The notes: a model not told the origin generated them from the sequence alone. A stretch of 64,000 nt of DNA from Cristatella mucedo (GCA_009760855.2 WPIO01000139.1:370001-434000), one strand, 5' to 3'; positions 1 to 12,494 are shown, numbered from the stretch's first letter. Program-made: numbers and translations.

Positions 1-850
1 CTAAGTGGGTGTGACACATGAGAATGTATTATAGTATAATCAAAGCCTAAGTGGCTTTCGGTACACGTACGGTAGCCAACAGACTTAGTCTCAAGCAACA
101 AAGAAATAGTGAAAAGCACTGCTGAATCAGAAGGCCAGTCGATGAAAAAGAGTAAGCGATAGCTCAGAACGGCGGGTAAGAATGTGCATCAGTTAGCGGC
201 AGGAGATTAGATACGGTCGCTTATGAATTGTGGAAATTAGATCCACAATCTAGAACCTGCAGTGCAAAAGCGTCTGCAGCCAACGATCTGTAAGCTTATG
301 ATAACGTACTGTCCAAAAAGTACCCTAGGGCATAAAGAAGCCGAAGCAGTTCTGCTTGAAATGACTGAGCCGAATCATGGCGGGCTTTGTGGGTCAGCGA
401 AAGAATTCTGCTCAGTATCTGTTTATCAGCTAGGAACCATCTTCGCTCCTTCAGCATAGGTTACACGCGATTGAACCTCCGGTATTTGTTGAATGGCCTT
501 GCATGCGTTCCATCAGGTGCCGCATATGCCTAATGGCTCTTACATATCCCTGCCAAGACGGTTTTGCAGTAGTCTAGCCGAGATAGAATCATGGAACTAG
601 TAAAAGTGTGAGCAAGCCACCTAGTTTGACAATCCATAACTTGTTATCGGGATCTAACTGTATGGCTAGCTTCGGAAGCAGTATCTTAGTAATAATTGTA
701 CCCGGAATACCTTCCAGTAGAAAGTTACAAAATTATAGTCAGAATTTCACGAATGCATGGGCCAGCTTGGCTGTGGTGTCTCTCTATCTACTGAGGCCCA
801 AACTTTTGTAATCGAACGTAGTGGAAAGTAGGTAGACTTGACAATCGAGC
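1..850 (-). mobile_element. LINE-B relic, 3' part, minus strand
   Basis: Decayed non-LTR retrotransposon read on the minus strand. Bases 45-130 match the 3'-UTR block seen again at 12380-12440 and 48885-48950. Bases 340-420 match the C-terminal reverse transcriptase (RT) block at 49180-49260. Bases 590-690 match 49470-49550, and 750-850 match 22300-22400. The order is collinear with the better preserved copy at 48.8-50.0 kb. Stops and frameshifts occur throughout. The element runs off the left edge of the window, so its end is not seen. Confidence 0.65.
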
Positions 851-2469
851 TGGTGTAGTCACTTTTGCCCATTTATATCAATGCTCTAAAATTGACCCGC
901 TGCCATAGAACCAAAATGAACCGTTGCAGCACAGTGCCAGTTTATGGCAATTTATTTAGCAGTTGGGAATCAAAAGTAACGATATGAATTTAGATGGCCT
1001 GCAACTAATCGTTTCAATGTCATCGACACGAAAAGACACAGAAGAACTTGACGGTAGTTGCTTAAGTTTTCTTGATATAGTGCTCACTTCTTAATTAAGT
1101 AGAGGCCTTTTTGAAAGATGCGGGAAGGATGCAAGGAAGGCTGAGTCTGCCACTAAGAACTTTAGACCTGAACCATTGCAGAGCAGTTCCAGTGCATGCC
1201 CAGGCATGTTTATTGCAATAACAGGAGACTGATGAAATGGATGCATAGTCATTCCTGCGGGAATAATTATTATATTGATTCTTCTTTATGCAAGAAAGTG
1301 CATCATGTCCTCAGCGCAGTGATTGCTTGCTGAATTCCAAAGAGGAGTACCTCATTGTCCACCTTGCAACGCAAATAGCGAATTACATCAAGCCATTTAC
1401 ATAGTGCTTCGTGTGTGCACGAGGATTTTTCAATTTCAAGAGCATACATGCCCGAAATACGTCACATCATATCTTTTTCACCCTTAGTGACGATTACAAG
1501 TGGGGCTGTCTTTCCAGCCTGTTGCAGGTGTATTTTCGTGACCAGTGGAAAAAGTTTAGATTTACGAGGCACCCCTCTTATCAATTTTTCATATGAGTTA
1601 CTTTGCCCATAAATACTGCAGTTTCATGTACGGCAATCGTGTTGGAGAAATGATACTTCAAAATTCGATGCTATTAACAAAGTATTTGAATGCAACTGCA
1701 CGTTTAATAACTTCTTAAGTTTGCAGCTTAAACAGTGTTGTCAATCTTTGAAAGAGATTAAGTTCTCTGCGGGCGCTATACACATGTATTATGTCTTCTT
1801 AGAGACAGTTCATAATGCGGAAGAAAGCAACTCAACAAAAATTATGATGCATTGAAATCTTCTCAGAATATTTCTTAGTGTGATGCCCTATGAAGGCCCG
1901 ATGCTTGAAAATTAGTCATGGCACAAACAAAGCATTTGATCTCATGTGTAAAATCAATTCACAGATGATTTCTGCCGGCACAGGAAATAATGGTTGCCGA
2001 TACGATCCACAATTGCACTTTTTAGCGTTTTCCTCGTCCAGCTGTTCATTCAAGCTTTCTCACTCTGCTCGCTTTCGAACCATTCGGGGATTCAATCTTT
2101 ACAGAAAGTTGTAACATTTTTACCCCGGTAGTCCTCCACGGTTGCTTTCTTGTACAGAATAGCAAGTAATTTGTGCACTCATAATGTCTGCAGTCACAAC
2201 AATATTCCATTTAAATCTTCAATTAAATAAAGTCGTGAGATTTTTAGACACTTAGTGACTTCAGAAGTTTCATGTTGATTTCTCCGTTCCCTTGGTATTT
2301 GTTCTCGTCTTTATGCAAATGCCAAAGCAGATAATCTGGATTACAGCCATTCTACATTAACTGGACTTAATATTTGGGATAGAGCTTATATTACGAGCAT
2401 ACTGAAAATTATGCTAGGGCTTATTTTTTAGCTTGGTCTTATTTTTTTGCTGTGCGGTATTATAGCTGC
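851..2469. other. Intergenic stretch, nothing recognised
   Basis: AT-rich sequence with only short, unconvincing open frames. I see no conserved protein motif, RNA gene or clear repeat in it. Confidence 0.4.
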
Positions 2470-4480
2470 GCTTAGTGGCGTGCGTTGCTCTCGATTGTAC
2501 GTTTGCTACTGTTTATAAGGAAGTTGTTGCACTTTTAATGCAGTGCGCTGCAATATGCAAGAGCATTTGAAGCTTCTCCCAGCTACAATTAGTACATTTG
2601 TAACGGACCGTTATGGATTGGTATATTTTACAGGGCCATTATGCATTGCCATCGATTTAACTCGACCAATTGGTGCAAATTAAGCGCGTGCACAGTTAGA
2701 TGCTATGTGGAATGAGTAATCAAGTTTCTCACAGCCAATCTTGCCAATTTTTCATGGATTGCTGTATTGACCCCGACCATATCTGTTGCATGCCGTGCAG
2801 TGCTGACAGTTAACGTGCAAAGCAGCTTGAAAAAGTCACGGTTTCACTTTGGACTCAGCGAAGTTTTATATGTAATGACACCTGGAGCTTCGCGCTGCCA
2901 ATTTCTTGTCGATTGGCCGCGGGTTATGATAATGACCTGCGTTATTGCTTGAGATTTCCACTTATTGCTCGCTCGTGTGTCTTTGCGATTGGTTAGGAGG
3001 ATGTGGTTGCACCTTAAAACTCTATGCTTTGTGATGAGTAAGAAAAGTTTGAGCTTGGCCCAGTCACTTTCTGGTTATGTGCGATGGATCATGATAGATT
3101 GCTATATTTTCTCGGACCATTTCCGTCGAGTCCTGTGCATGGCTCAAGATTGAACCACAGAGTGGGCTGAAATTATGTGCGAGCGAATTGATATGCTAAG
3201 TGGAATAGGCAACGGAGCTCGGTGCAGCCGATTTCTCGTTGATTTGCCATGGATTGCAGTATTGGCCCCTGCTGTTGCTGTCGATTGCCGTGCAGTATTG
3301 GCATTTAATTGGAAAAATAGCTTTAAAATCCTTGGTTGACCTTTGAAAAAATGAAATTTTAAATGCGATGACAATTACAGCTGTGCGAAGCCAATGTCTC
3401 GTCGATTTGCCGCAGATTGTGGTAGATTGCTGCTTTGAACCGAGCCATTGCCACCGATTGCCATGATTGCCCGAGATTTTAGGCATTGGGGCATTGGTTA
3501 AAATGATGCGATTCCACGACAGGTCGGTGGGCCGTGATGGCACGTTAGGTAAGGCGGTTGCTTTCATGACTTCGGTTCCGATGTCGTGGGTTCGATTCCT
3601 GCGGTGGGCGATTCTTAATCGCCACTGCAAGCGTTGGTGATGGCCATAAAGGCTCTTCTGTCGCTATAAAAAAGAGACTGTTTAATCAGCTAGGATTTAT
3701 TTATTAAAGTACTTTGTAATATGAAATCAAAATTAGAACATCGAGAAATCGATTTCTGCTCGTTTTCGGCAGATTACGGTATTGGCACGCGCCGTTGCAG
3801 TCGATTGCAATGCGTTGCTGCAGAATGATCAAGCCAATTGTAACGAAACTGTGCGAGTACACAATAAATAAAGGTTAGAGCAACGGGTAATTGTGATTAG
3901 AGCTTCTAGTGTTCGCATTCTGGTCCTTTGTGGTGGATTTCGGTGGATTTTGGATTGCAGTATGGGACTGGCCTGTTACAGTCGATGCACTGTGGAGTGA
4001 AATTTTGTGGATGCACTTTGAACTGGGTCTAGTCTCACATAAAATGTAAATTAGGTCTTCAAGTTTTTAACGAGTTGAGCATGATTTGCAGCGGATTTGA
4101 GTGCACAGGGTTATTGGTTTTTCTGTGGAATGTAGTAGATTGCTGTGGATTACGGCATTGACCCGAGCCATTGCAATCTATTTCAGAGGACTTCATGAGA
4201 ACGCGTGAGCGGAATTTTGCGAGTACTTTTAAATACAGCGTGGTTTTATATCCCGAAAATTTAGTGATTTACGCACCTGATTTGTGGTTGATTTGAGCGA
4301 AATGAAATGGATTGCGGTACAGACCTCAGCCTTTGCAGATCATTTGCATGAGTGCGCACTTGAAATTTGGTAGATACATAAAATAAAAGATATATTACAA
4401 TCCGCTCAAAATTTGAGCTCGGCAACGCCAACGTCCTGTCGATTTCAGTCTATTCAGCTTGGACGACGGTGGATTGCGGA
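2470..4480 (+). repeat. GATTG-rich interspersed repeat, copy alpha
   Basis: Built of diverged units of roughly 170-180 bases. Each has a core like GCCATTGCAGTCGATTGCAG, with cores near 2640, 3265, 3445, 3795, 3970 and 4165. It is collinear with the copy at 27.0-28.4 kb: 2485-2670 matches 27065-27245, 3770-4040 matches 27345-27640, and 4380-4450 matches 28270-28350. It holds about 0.9 kb more internal units than that copy and is interrupted by a SINE at 3531-3703. Short open frames inside are by-products of the repeat. The family is not one I recognise. Confidence 0.7.
3531..3703 (+). mobile_element. SINE1 copy 1 (tRNA-derived)
   Basis: The tRNA-like head has an A-box-like GGCACGTTAGG and a B-box GGTTCGATTCC about 60 bases downstream. 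A non-tRNA body follows, ending in CTTCTGTCGCTATAAAA and GTTTAATCAGCTAGGATTT. It matches the copies at 6383 and 9016 over the full length. It is inserted inside the GATTG-rich repeat. Confidence 0.82.
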
Positions 4481-6117
4481 AATGCGTCGACCTCAAAAAA
4501 AGCTTGCCAAATAGGCGCTCGCGGCGTCTGCAATGCTGGCGAGCGTCAGTTCATTGCCAAGTATTGCCCGTTCCTTACCTTCCTGTCCTAACCCGAAGCC
4601 CAACACGTGCGATTAACAATTCAAGCCCGGCAGGCCAGACCGAATGTCCCCGGGCTTAGTTAGGTTGTGACTTAAAGTAAGACAAATTACGGTTCGCAAC
4701 GTGCATGACCGGTTCGTTCAGTGAGGCGGACGTCTAACCGGAGTGGTTTAGCCGGAAAAAAATCCTTCACATAAGAAAGTGTGATGCCATAGTCCGCGGT
4801 GAAATTTTATCACGCGGGACTGCTTACAAGTGGCGTCTGCCATGGAGGAAGCAGCGGCTAGCGGCAGGTGCACTCGCCCCGCGCGCTGCTCATAGAGTGC
4901 CGCCATACTCTCGAGCTCCTCTTGTACGCCACTAGCGCCAGAGTAACCCGTGTACATTGCAACTGACTTGCTTAGATGTACACTTTAGATTATGAGCAGG
5001 CCCACAGACTGGCCTATAAGCTGGTGCGAGGCCGGCTTTAGCCCAATCCGCCATGTCGCCCGGAAGCGCTGTGCTACTGGTGCACTGCCGGAAACGAGCC
5101 GCCGCCCCGCCCCCCTCTGCGTGTTGTGACCTGGTCCTTTGAGAGTCGGCACCGGGATCGTCGAGCTTATGCGGGCGACCTTGTCCGAGCAGCTTAAACG
5201 CGCTCCACTCCATAGAAAGCTCGTACTTTTGTTCTTAGATGAGTTAAAAAAAGGCTGACGGGGCCTCTCGCTCCTCGGGGCGCATACACTATTTCTAGTC
5301 TTTTCTAGAAAAGGGGCTCTATCTCTATCTTGCAGCTCTATCAAAACCGAGTTCATAATTTTAGCGAGGGCAGAGATGTCATTCTGCTTGGACAGAGTAA
5401 GCGTGCCCAGGCCAAAGCTTCGAGGATTTCATGTTGAGATGCCCGTTTGAAACGGGCAGATACCTAGAAATATCTAAAGTAATCTGAAGGGTATTCTTCT
5501 GGCTTTCCGTATGTAAGCAATGCCAATTAATTATTTTTTCAGTATGAAAACAGTTATAGTAATAGTACGTCATTTTTATATCGCCGTCACCGAACAAAGT
5601 CCTTCTCCAGGTGCTTTTTTCAAATAGATTAATTTGGCATGTCCTTAGCATACACCAACTTACTAGGATGCTATGGAGAGGTATGAGTGTGCAACGCCGT
5701 AGCATATGACTTTCCGACGCCTAAAGGACCAGTTTGAAGCCGTGAGCAAAAAACGAAGGTAATTTTTGCTAGGAGCCCCATATGAGGTGGCTTGCCGGAG
5801 GCAGATCTTCAGGAGTTTCTCCTGAATTGGGTGTGACGCACACATTATCTTTTTAGATAGCACAAAGAAAACCTGTCGCAGACGTGCTCTCATGTTGCAC
5901 CCCCAATCTTCCCGGGCGGATTGATTCGTTGCTCTTAAGGTCACGACACTTCTGCCCACCATACTTTTGGTACACAATAGCAGCCTCTCAAAATCTCATT
6001 CAAGCGTTTTCTAGGTGGCTGGCTAAACAGCTCTTGGAGAAGGCGTTTCAGTGTTTGCTTCTCTTCTCAGGTAAACCTACCGTTTGCTCTATACATTAAT
6101 CTAGAGTGGTATACCAG
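4481..6117. other. Intergenic stretch, nothing recognised
   Basis: Part of it (4990-5230) is GC-rich with overlapping open frames on both strands, but none has recognisable protein motifs or exon-like splice sites. Confidence 0.4.
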
Positions 6118-6380
6118 TCAGAGGGCTTATAGCGGGCACAGTGCTTATACTGGGCCCCGTGCTTATAGTGGGCGGAGGTATTCAAAGGGCACAGTGCATA
6201 GAGGGCAGGGGGATATACTGTGCGCAGGGTTTATACCGGGCGCAGGGCTTATGCTAGGTCCAGTGCTTTAATCAGGCATGGGGGGGGGCTAATATTAGGT
6301 GCAGTGCCTATAAATGGACACAGGGCTTATACAGCCTGCAGGGTTTATAGTGGGCGGAGGGCTTTTACAGGGCGATATCG
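6118..6380 (+). repeat. 17-18 bp minisatellite
   Basis: About 14 diverged tandem copies of a 17-18 base unit like GGGCGCAGGGCTTATAGT. A run of nine G interrupts it near 6280. It directly abuts the SINE1 copy that begins at 6383. Confidence 0.85.
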
Positions 6381-6382
6381 CT

Positions 6383-6553
6383 GAGCCATGATGGCACACT
6401 AGGTAAGGCGTTTGCTTTCACGACCTCGGTCCCGAGGTCGTGGGTTCGATTGCTGCGGTGGGCGACCCTGTATCGCCACTGCAAGCGGTGGTGATAGCCG
6501 TGAAGGCCCTTCTGTCGCTATACAAAAAGAGGCTGTTTAATTAGCTAGGATTT
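6383..6553 (+). mobile_element. SINE1 copy 2 (tRNA-derived)
   Basis: Same family as the copies at 3531 and 9016. The tRNA-like head carries GGCACACTAGG (A-box-like) and GGTTCGATTGC (B-box). The body ends with the shared CTTCTGTCGCTATACAAAAA and GTTTAATTAGCTAGG. A palindromic CCTCGGTCCCGAGG lies where a tRNA anticodon arm would be. Confidence 0.84.
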
Positions 6554-7314
6554 TCTTTTGGCGCTCGGGGCTTTTTCTGTGCGCCAGGGACGGCGGGGAG
6601 TCCTTGCACCTCTGCAATCTGCCTTCAATTCTGCACTGGCCATGGAGAGAGCATCATCGTTGAAATTCCAGCATAGAGGCCGGAAGGTGCATTCTCGTGG
6701 TTCAATTGCCATGCAGGGCTACTTGAGAGCGAACTCGGGCTAGAGCTGCTGTGGCAGGGAATTGCCAAAACAGTTACTTTAAAAACTCATTTTAGTCCTG
6801 TCAAACAGGTGTGACGTTCCGATGCTAACCACAGAAAGTGGCCGATAGCAACGACAGTCTATCTCGTGACTCCACGTTTCTGCAAACGGTTACAATGTAG
6901 CTACCAACTGAACAATCGAATGCTATCTGCCTAAAAATGTTGTGCTCATAACCATAGTTTACTGTTAGTACTTGGGTACTTACTTTATTTAGTTACTTTC
7001 AGTCAATAATAATTTATACTTGCTTATCTAAAGCACAGCTAAAGATCTCTGACATCTAACCACTAAATTGATTATATAAATGTGGGCATAACTTCAGAAG
7101 AATGTGTACCAGTTTTATGCTTTACTACCAGAGCTACCAGGACACACAAATGTGTTGTACCACGTACAACTTTCGGTAGTTTTTACCATGCCCACTGGAG
7201 GTCAGGTTTTTTACCAATTCCTGAAGATGTGTGGCAACATGCCTGGTGATAATTCATTCCTGGGGATTGAGGGCTACGAACCTGCTTAACGAAAGGACCA
7301 ACTAAATGCTGTCC
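6554..7314. other. Intergenic stretch, nothing recognised
   Basis: No protein motif, RNA gene or clear repeat found. Confidence 0.35.
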
Positions 7315-7720
7315 TAAGTAGGTGTGTTTAAAAGTTCTTTTAAATGTGGTCAAGTCAAGATGTTAAGACGAAAGTTGGGAGTGAGTTCCAGGCTTTGGCA
7401 GCACTATATTAATAAGACATTTCTATAGCACCCTAGGAAAACTAAATCTCCGCAGGTACTTTGTTTGACATGTGCTGCCGAGAAAGCGTGTCGATTGCTT
7501 TGTGGTAACTTGCACATTGTCACCTCGCATAAGCACACAAAGGAAAATTCACCTGGACCCTGAAATGCTGCGAGGAGCAGGTACGTTTAAGCATCTTTTT
7601 AAATGTGTCAGGGGATGTCGTGAAGTCAGTCGGAAGTAATTCCCATGCTTTTAGAGCGTGCGAAACCAAGGCTTATGATTTCTTGCAGTTTAGTTACTTC
7701 GTAAGTGCACATTCACGGAC
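7315..7720 (-). mobile_element. LINE RT C-terminal fragments, minus strand
   Basis: Two adjacent minus-strand relics of the LINE RT C-terminus. Around 7390-7330 the frame reads AAKAWNSLPTFV, then a broken K-rich tail. Around 7660-7570 it reads LKAWELLPTDFTTSPDTFKK. Both match the ...APKAWNSLP...LKTHL end typical of CR1/L2-like LINEs. Frames are broken. Confidence 0.6.
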
Positions 7721-8554
7721 TTTCTCTCTACAGGAGAGTGTAGTGTCCACGACGTGAAAATTGCAATCTGTGGGTGTTTCCATGATGCTTTTCATTCCGT
7801 TTGGCCGTAGCCTCTGAAAATAAAGATTGCTGAGAAAACAAACGCAAACGGCATCAAAGACTGTATTAAAAAGTTTATAGAATTTTCTCGTTCCTACCAG
7901 TAACCTCTGTTCAGAGTTTCTAGAGTATTTTGCTATGCTCAGCCTCTACTTCTAGATTTTTTGTAACGCAGCAAACCCAGCCAATCCTTAAAAATTCAGC
8001 CTTCAAATATTAATGAGCTGGATAACAATGTAGCCATTCACGGCGAGTGACTAAAGAATTTTGCGGCATTGCAATCACAATGTGTGCACTTCATAAACAG
8101 TATATATTGCTTTTAACCACATAAATCCATCGGAAGGATGAATGTTATGGTTGACGTAGCTATGCTACGTAGACGGAGCAAATATTTTACCTATGGGTTT
8201 AAGGAAAGATGTTAATTTGGGCGTAGTCTGTTTGTATGGTCTTAGATACGGAAAGCCGAAAGCACTTCGTTCGTCAGCGAACAGTAATTTACGCAGATCC
8301 TTTAATCAGCTTACTTTCTGACGTAACAATCAACAATAAAGATAATTCAAAAATTTACTTAGACGATATATCTCTTTCATCACTGATGGGCTGTTGCACT
8401 ATTCTTCAGATCGCCGACATTAACCATTCCACCACACTCCAACCCACCTGCTCTCAAGTCAAAACCAAATTCTTTCGAATTGTCCTGCATGCAGCTTCCG
8501 GCTAAATCTGTGATTGCTATAAGCAATACTATCGGCAGAATTTTTTTCTTTCAT

Positions 8555-8625
8555 CTAATACTGAGTATGTAGAAAGAGGCTTTTTAAGTCTCAGTAAAAA
8601 CGTATTGTTATTGTTATTCATGTTC
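8555..8625 (+). mobile_element. Possible 3' tail of a third non-LTR element
   Basis: A short hairpin-forming segment (GAGGC ... GTCTC) is followed by a (TTG/TTA)n-like tail, TATTGTTATTGTTATT. The layout resembles the LINE-A tails but the sequence differs. The upstream 8236-8505 open frame is not recognised. Confidence 0.3.
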
Positions 8626-9015
8626 AATGACTTTTTCAATATACCATCGGCACTTTAAATGCAGCTGTGACCATCCTGCCTTGGTATTAAAGAGCTAAGT
8701 CATAACTCATCTTAAATAACAGAAATTACTTAGGTTTTACTCAAAGTACTATTCAAAATTCACGAACATTTTATAACGCTTGGCATCACGATCAAAATCA
8801 GCCTGCAGCCATTGACAAAATTAAATCTCCATAAGCGCGAAGACAGTTCTTGAAGTTTTGGTCAACCTAAGGACAGTAAATTAAATTGTACGTAAATGGG
8901 GAAATGTTTTCATTAAATTATTAATTAACCCGATGCTCGACTCGTAAAGAAGTACTTACCAACCGCAAATGGGGAGATTTTTGATGGACTATTTTCAATC
9001 AGTTCATCATTTTGT

Positions 9016-9190
9016 GAGCTGTAATGGCTCACTACGTAAAGCGGTTGCTTTTCACAACCTCGGCCCCGAGGTCGTGGGTTTGAATCCTGTGGAGGGCGAC
9101 CCTTTATAGCCATTGCAAGCGGTGGTGATAGCCGTCAAGGCTCTTCTGTCGCTACACAAAAAGAGGCTGTTTAATTACCTAGTATTTTTT
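9016..9190 (+). mobile_element. SINE1 copy 3 (tRNA-derived)
   Basis: Third plus-strand copy of SINE1. It has a degenerate A-box, CCTCGGCCCCGAGG in the anticodon-arm position, a B-box-like GGTTTGAATCC, and the shared body ending in CTTCTGTCGCTACACAAAAA and GTTTAATTACCTAG. The minus-strand open frame across it is spurious. Confidence 0.82.
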
Positions 9191-9625
9191 ATTGCACATT
9201 AAAATGCTATTTATTAGCAGCCCTTAAATTAATCCCTAACACTAATACAGCATATCGATGCCCAAAAAAATTAGCACCACTTGTTCGCTCAGTTGCGTCT
9301 CTTGAAGATAAGAAAAACTCAATTTGTTCAGCGATAAGCCGCAACTCCTACATAAAAACCTCAAAATCTCTCTTGGCTTTTTGCTCATTTGCTCTTCAAG
9401 CCTTATCTGTTGCCTCTCCTCAAGCTCAGCAAGTTATTAGGCTTCTGCCTGTCAGAAATTTAAGCACGACAGGAGACATCGAGATGCATTGCGACAATAG
9501 ACGAGCTGCAAAGAACGCACAACTACATAGATACTCTTTTTCATGCATTCCTCAGAGTAAGAGCCACTTATGCTCCAGAAACTTAACACCTTGGAATGAC
9601 CGATTGCTGTAGCCTGGTAGAAAGG

Positions 9626-9661
<36 letters not shown>

Positions 9662-10199
9662 ATAAATGTAAATAAAGTCCCCGCCTAGTTGTCGAGATAT
9701 TAAATTAGACATAATAATTGCCCCAGTTTGATAGCAACTGATGTCTGCTCGTCCGAGTCACCCTATATCAGTTGTCCAGTTGTAAAGCCGCTGTAGGAAA
9801 TTATGAGCACGTTAGCCGCGGCTGGACTAGTAAATGCGGCTGAGTTGCTTGGGTCATCATCACTGGCCGTTTGTAATTCTATTTTGGCTGGGCAACTGAA
9901 AAAGTCAGTAGGCCACTGTAGGCAGCAATTAATGTGGCTGCAAGGCCAGTTTACAAATCCCAGAGGTTTGACCGCGTGGCTCGTTTGCTGAAAGAGCTTT
10001 GATGGCTTTAGGTTGATCGGCGGGTACAGAAAAAGTTATTAGACTGACCTACAGGGCCTGCTATGGCACGGCCCTTTCATGCCTAGCTGAGCTGCTGCAC
10101 CTGTTTCAGCCTCCTAGCGCCCTCAGGTCCTCTCTGGACGTTAAATTAGCTCTTCCACTCCCCAGCTTAAAGACCGTTGACGACAGACGCTTTTCTCTG
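9191..10199. other. Intergenic stretch with a (TA)n(GT)n microsatellite
   Basis: Apart from the dinucleotide run at 9625-9664, no gene, RNA or recognised repeat is visible. Confidence 0.4.
9625..9664 (+). repeat. (TA)n(GT)n microsatellite
   Basis: A short TA run passes into about 14 GT units. Confidence 0.95.
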
Positions 10200-10485
10200 C
10201 AAATCTCTGATTGTGAAACTCATTTCCACAATTCTTAAGCAACGACAACTACTGTGCTGCTATGGCACATGCTTTCCAGCGGTCCTTAGCTGCTACTTCC
10301 ATGATAATCACTACCTCAACTGCTTTCCTGATTCAGCTACGCTTCTCACTTTCTCTTTGTTGCGTGAGACGAAGTCTTGGGGCCAGTGAATGGGCACCGA
10401 AAGCCACCTAGGCAGTTAGCTCGCTGCACAAAACTCTCTGCGGCTTTGTGTGGAGTTACAGACGGAGAGACATTACATTTCGAGT
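10200..10485 (+). mobile_element. LINE-B 3'-UTR and tail, plus strand
   Basis: It matches 19240-19450 (same 3'-UTR block around CTGATTCAGCTACGCTTCTC). Its last part, from CACCGAAAGCC to GGAGTTACAGACGGAGA and ACATTACATT, is the reverse complement of the blocks at 12290-12400 and 48805-48900. It is a 5'-truncated insertion of the (TACAT)n-tailed LINE family. Confidence 0.65.
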
Positions 10486-11121
10486 GCCAGTATGAGAAGG
10501 CTGAAAGCAGCCTGTCCATACCGGACTCTGTACACAATTCAGCGAAACAACATCCGCCTGATCTCAATAACTTTGGCTTGGCTCGATGGCAGCAGTAGCA
10601 TAAAATGAGTACCCTCGTGCATGTTGTGAGTGGCACACAAGCCTTTGTCAATTGCAGCTGGCTTCCGAAAGCGCTAATTGAGAGACAGCTGATTACGGAG
10701 TTATCTGCCCTTCGGAAGTATGACCAGCTTCGGGAGATTGGGGGTGCAGGCAGCTTCCGCGCTTCGAGCTAGAATCGCTGCCGAATCCGTGCTGTGGCGG
10801 CATCCGCTTCGTGTCTTGCCCATAGTATGATTCAGCCCGTAAGCTACCCGTTGAATGGAGATATTGGTACCATCGCTTTCGTTTTATTATTCTCCTAGGT
10901 TAGAATTACTTAATCATAAGTCCACTTTGTCGTTCGATAGCCTTAAAAGAGACGCGTTCGCAAGTCCCCGTGTTTGGTGAGAAAAATGGACGCCACCCGT
11001 CAGTGCGTAGGCGGTAGGTAGTACAAGCGGTCAAATTCGTCCATCTGTGGAACGCACTTAAAAAAGACAGCATGCGACACTGCGCTTACATGACCTGTAG
11101 TTGCAGAGTGCTTGCTTTGCT

Positions 11122-11124
11122 GAG

Positions 11125-11198
<74 letters not shown>

Positions 11199-11211
11199 TA
11201 GAGAGAGAGAA
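11122..11211 (+). repeat. (AG)n microsatellite
   Basis: About 40 AG units, slightly interrupted near the 3' end. It produces spurious Arg/Glu and Ser/Leu open frames on both strands. Confidence 0.97.
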
Positions 11212-12289
11212 CGAGCGATTAAAAACGTCACACCGAGCATGTTTGCCGATTTTTGCTCGCAGTAGACCTTGCATGACATCCTTTCTCGCTTCAGCCTCGT
11301 GCAGCAATGTCAGATAATTTCCGCCTCCTCTTCTTGTCTCCGGCCCGTCTTCTTCGGGTCGCCGGCGCAGCCGGAGACCTCGCTTGTCATTGAAATTTTA
11401 GCCTCATAGATTGTGGAATGCTTCAATTTCCTAATTTAGATTTCAAGGGCTTCCAGCATTTGACCAGAAAATCTTGAGATTTCTATAGACTGCCCAGGCA
11501 TCATGATCAAAGCAAATGTGGCACCCAATAGCCGCCAGGTCTTAGTTCAGGGGTTTCTGGTCGTGTTTCTGGAGCCAGATCGTAGGTTCTAGCCTTGCAG
11601 CTAGCAGTCTTCATTGTGCACCGCAAGCATGGAAGCATGGATGGATGGCTATTTAAATGTGGCCCGTTTGGTCAGTTTACCTTCACTTTACTGCGCCCGT
11701 CTCGAGGAATTCAATATGGCTGGCGAGACACGTGTGTGTCATGTTGGAGCTAGTGTTACATACAGCAATGAAAGTGTCCGAGAAAATTACACACAGAAAT
11801 CATTGACTGAGGCTTATCAGATTTGCTTGCACTTTCTTGCTTTTGGTTTCACTGTGCGGTCAAACTTAGGCTCGTTACCGCTATTTTGAAAATTCTTCTC
11901 CCCCACAAGTTTTGATTGTCGAACAAGTTTTATCGATCGCATGAAGACCCTCCTGAACTTTTACCGCTGTCATGCAGTTTCGGCTCGCCCTTAAAGTATC
12001 CGTGGTTGCACTCCCGGTGCCAAATGAAACGCTTGGCTCAAAGCCAAAGTGCAACTCGATTGCCTGACTCGACGTCAAGAGCGCGAATACTGGTGGAGTA
12101 CTATAAAACTTCATCTTATATGCTGCCTAACCATAGATTATTCCATATCAGGTTTCCTAGTCATTACTATTCAGGAACTGTAAATAATTTCTGGCAAATG
12201 TAAAACACCAACGCATGACCACCCTCTCTCCTGCCGGGGCAATAAAGGATACCCAACGCAAGTAACTGCGGTCAACGCTGAGTGCGTCA
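11212..12289. other. Intergenic stretch, nothing recognised
   Basis: Short open frames at 11614-11889 and 11916-12203 show no family motif and no exon-like flanks. Confidence 0.35.
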
Positions 12290-12494
12290 ATGTAATGTAA
12301 TGTATCTCCGTCAGTAACTCCACAAAGTCATAAAGACCATGTGGGTGTTACGCAGGAGAGTTTTGTATAGCACACTCACAGCCTAAGCGGCTTTCGGTGC
12401 GCATTCGGTAGCCAACAGACTTCGTCCCACGCAGCAAAGAGAAAGTGGGAAGCATAGCAGAGTTAGGAGAGCAGTTGAGGTAGTGAGTACGCTC
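12290..12494 (-). mobile_element. LINE-B 3' end, minus strand
   Basis: On the minus strand this ends in the pentanucleotide tail (TACAT)n, seen as TGTAATGTAATGTA on the plus strand at 12291. It is preceded by CGGAGTTACTGACGGAG-like 3'-UTR sequence. It matches 48805-48990 almost throughout and loses similarity near 12494, so it is a roughly 200-base 5'-truncated copy. Confidence 0.7.

Noticed and set aside
3196-3630. 144-residue minus-strand open frame
   Set aside because: It lies wholly in the GATTG-rich repeat and the SINE insertion, with no protein motif.
3531-3703. Genuine tRNA gene
   Set aside because: The A- and B-boxes are present, but the acceptor stem does not close and the same sequence recurs with a non-tRNA body, so it is a SINE.
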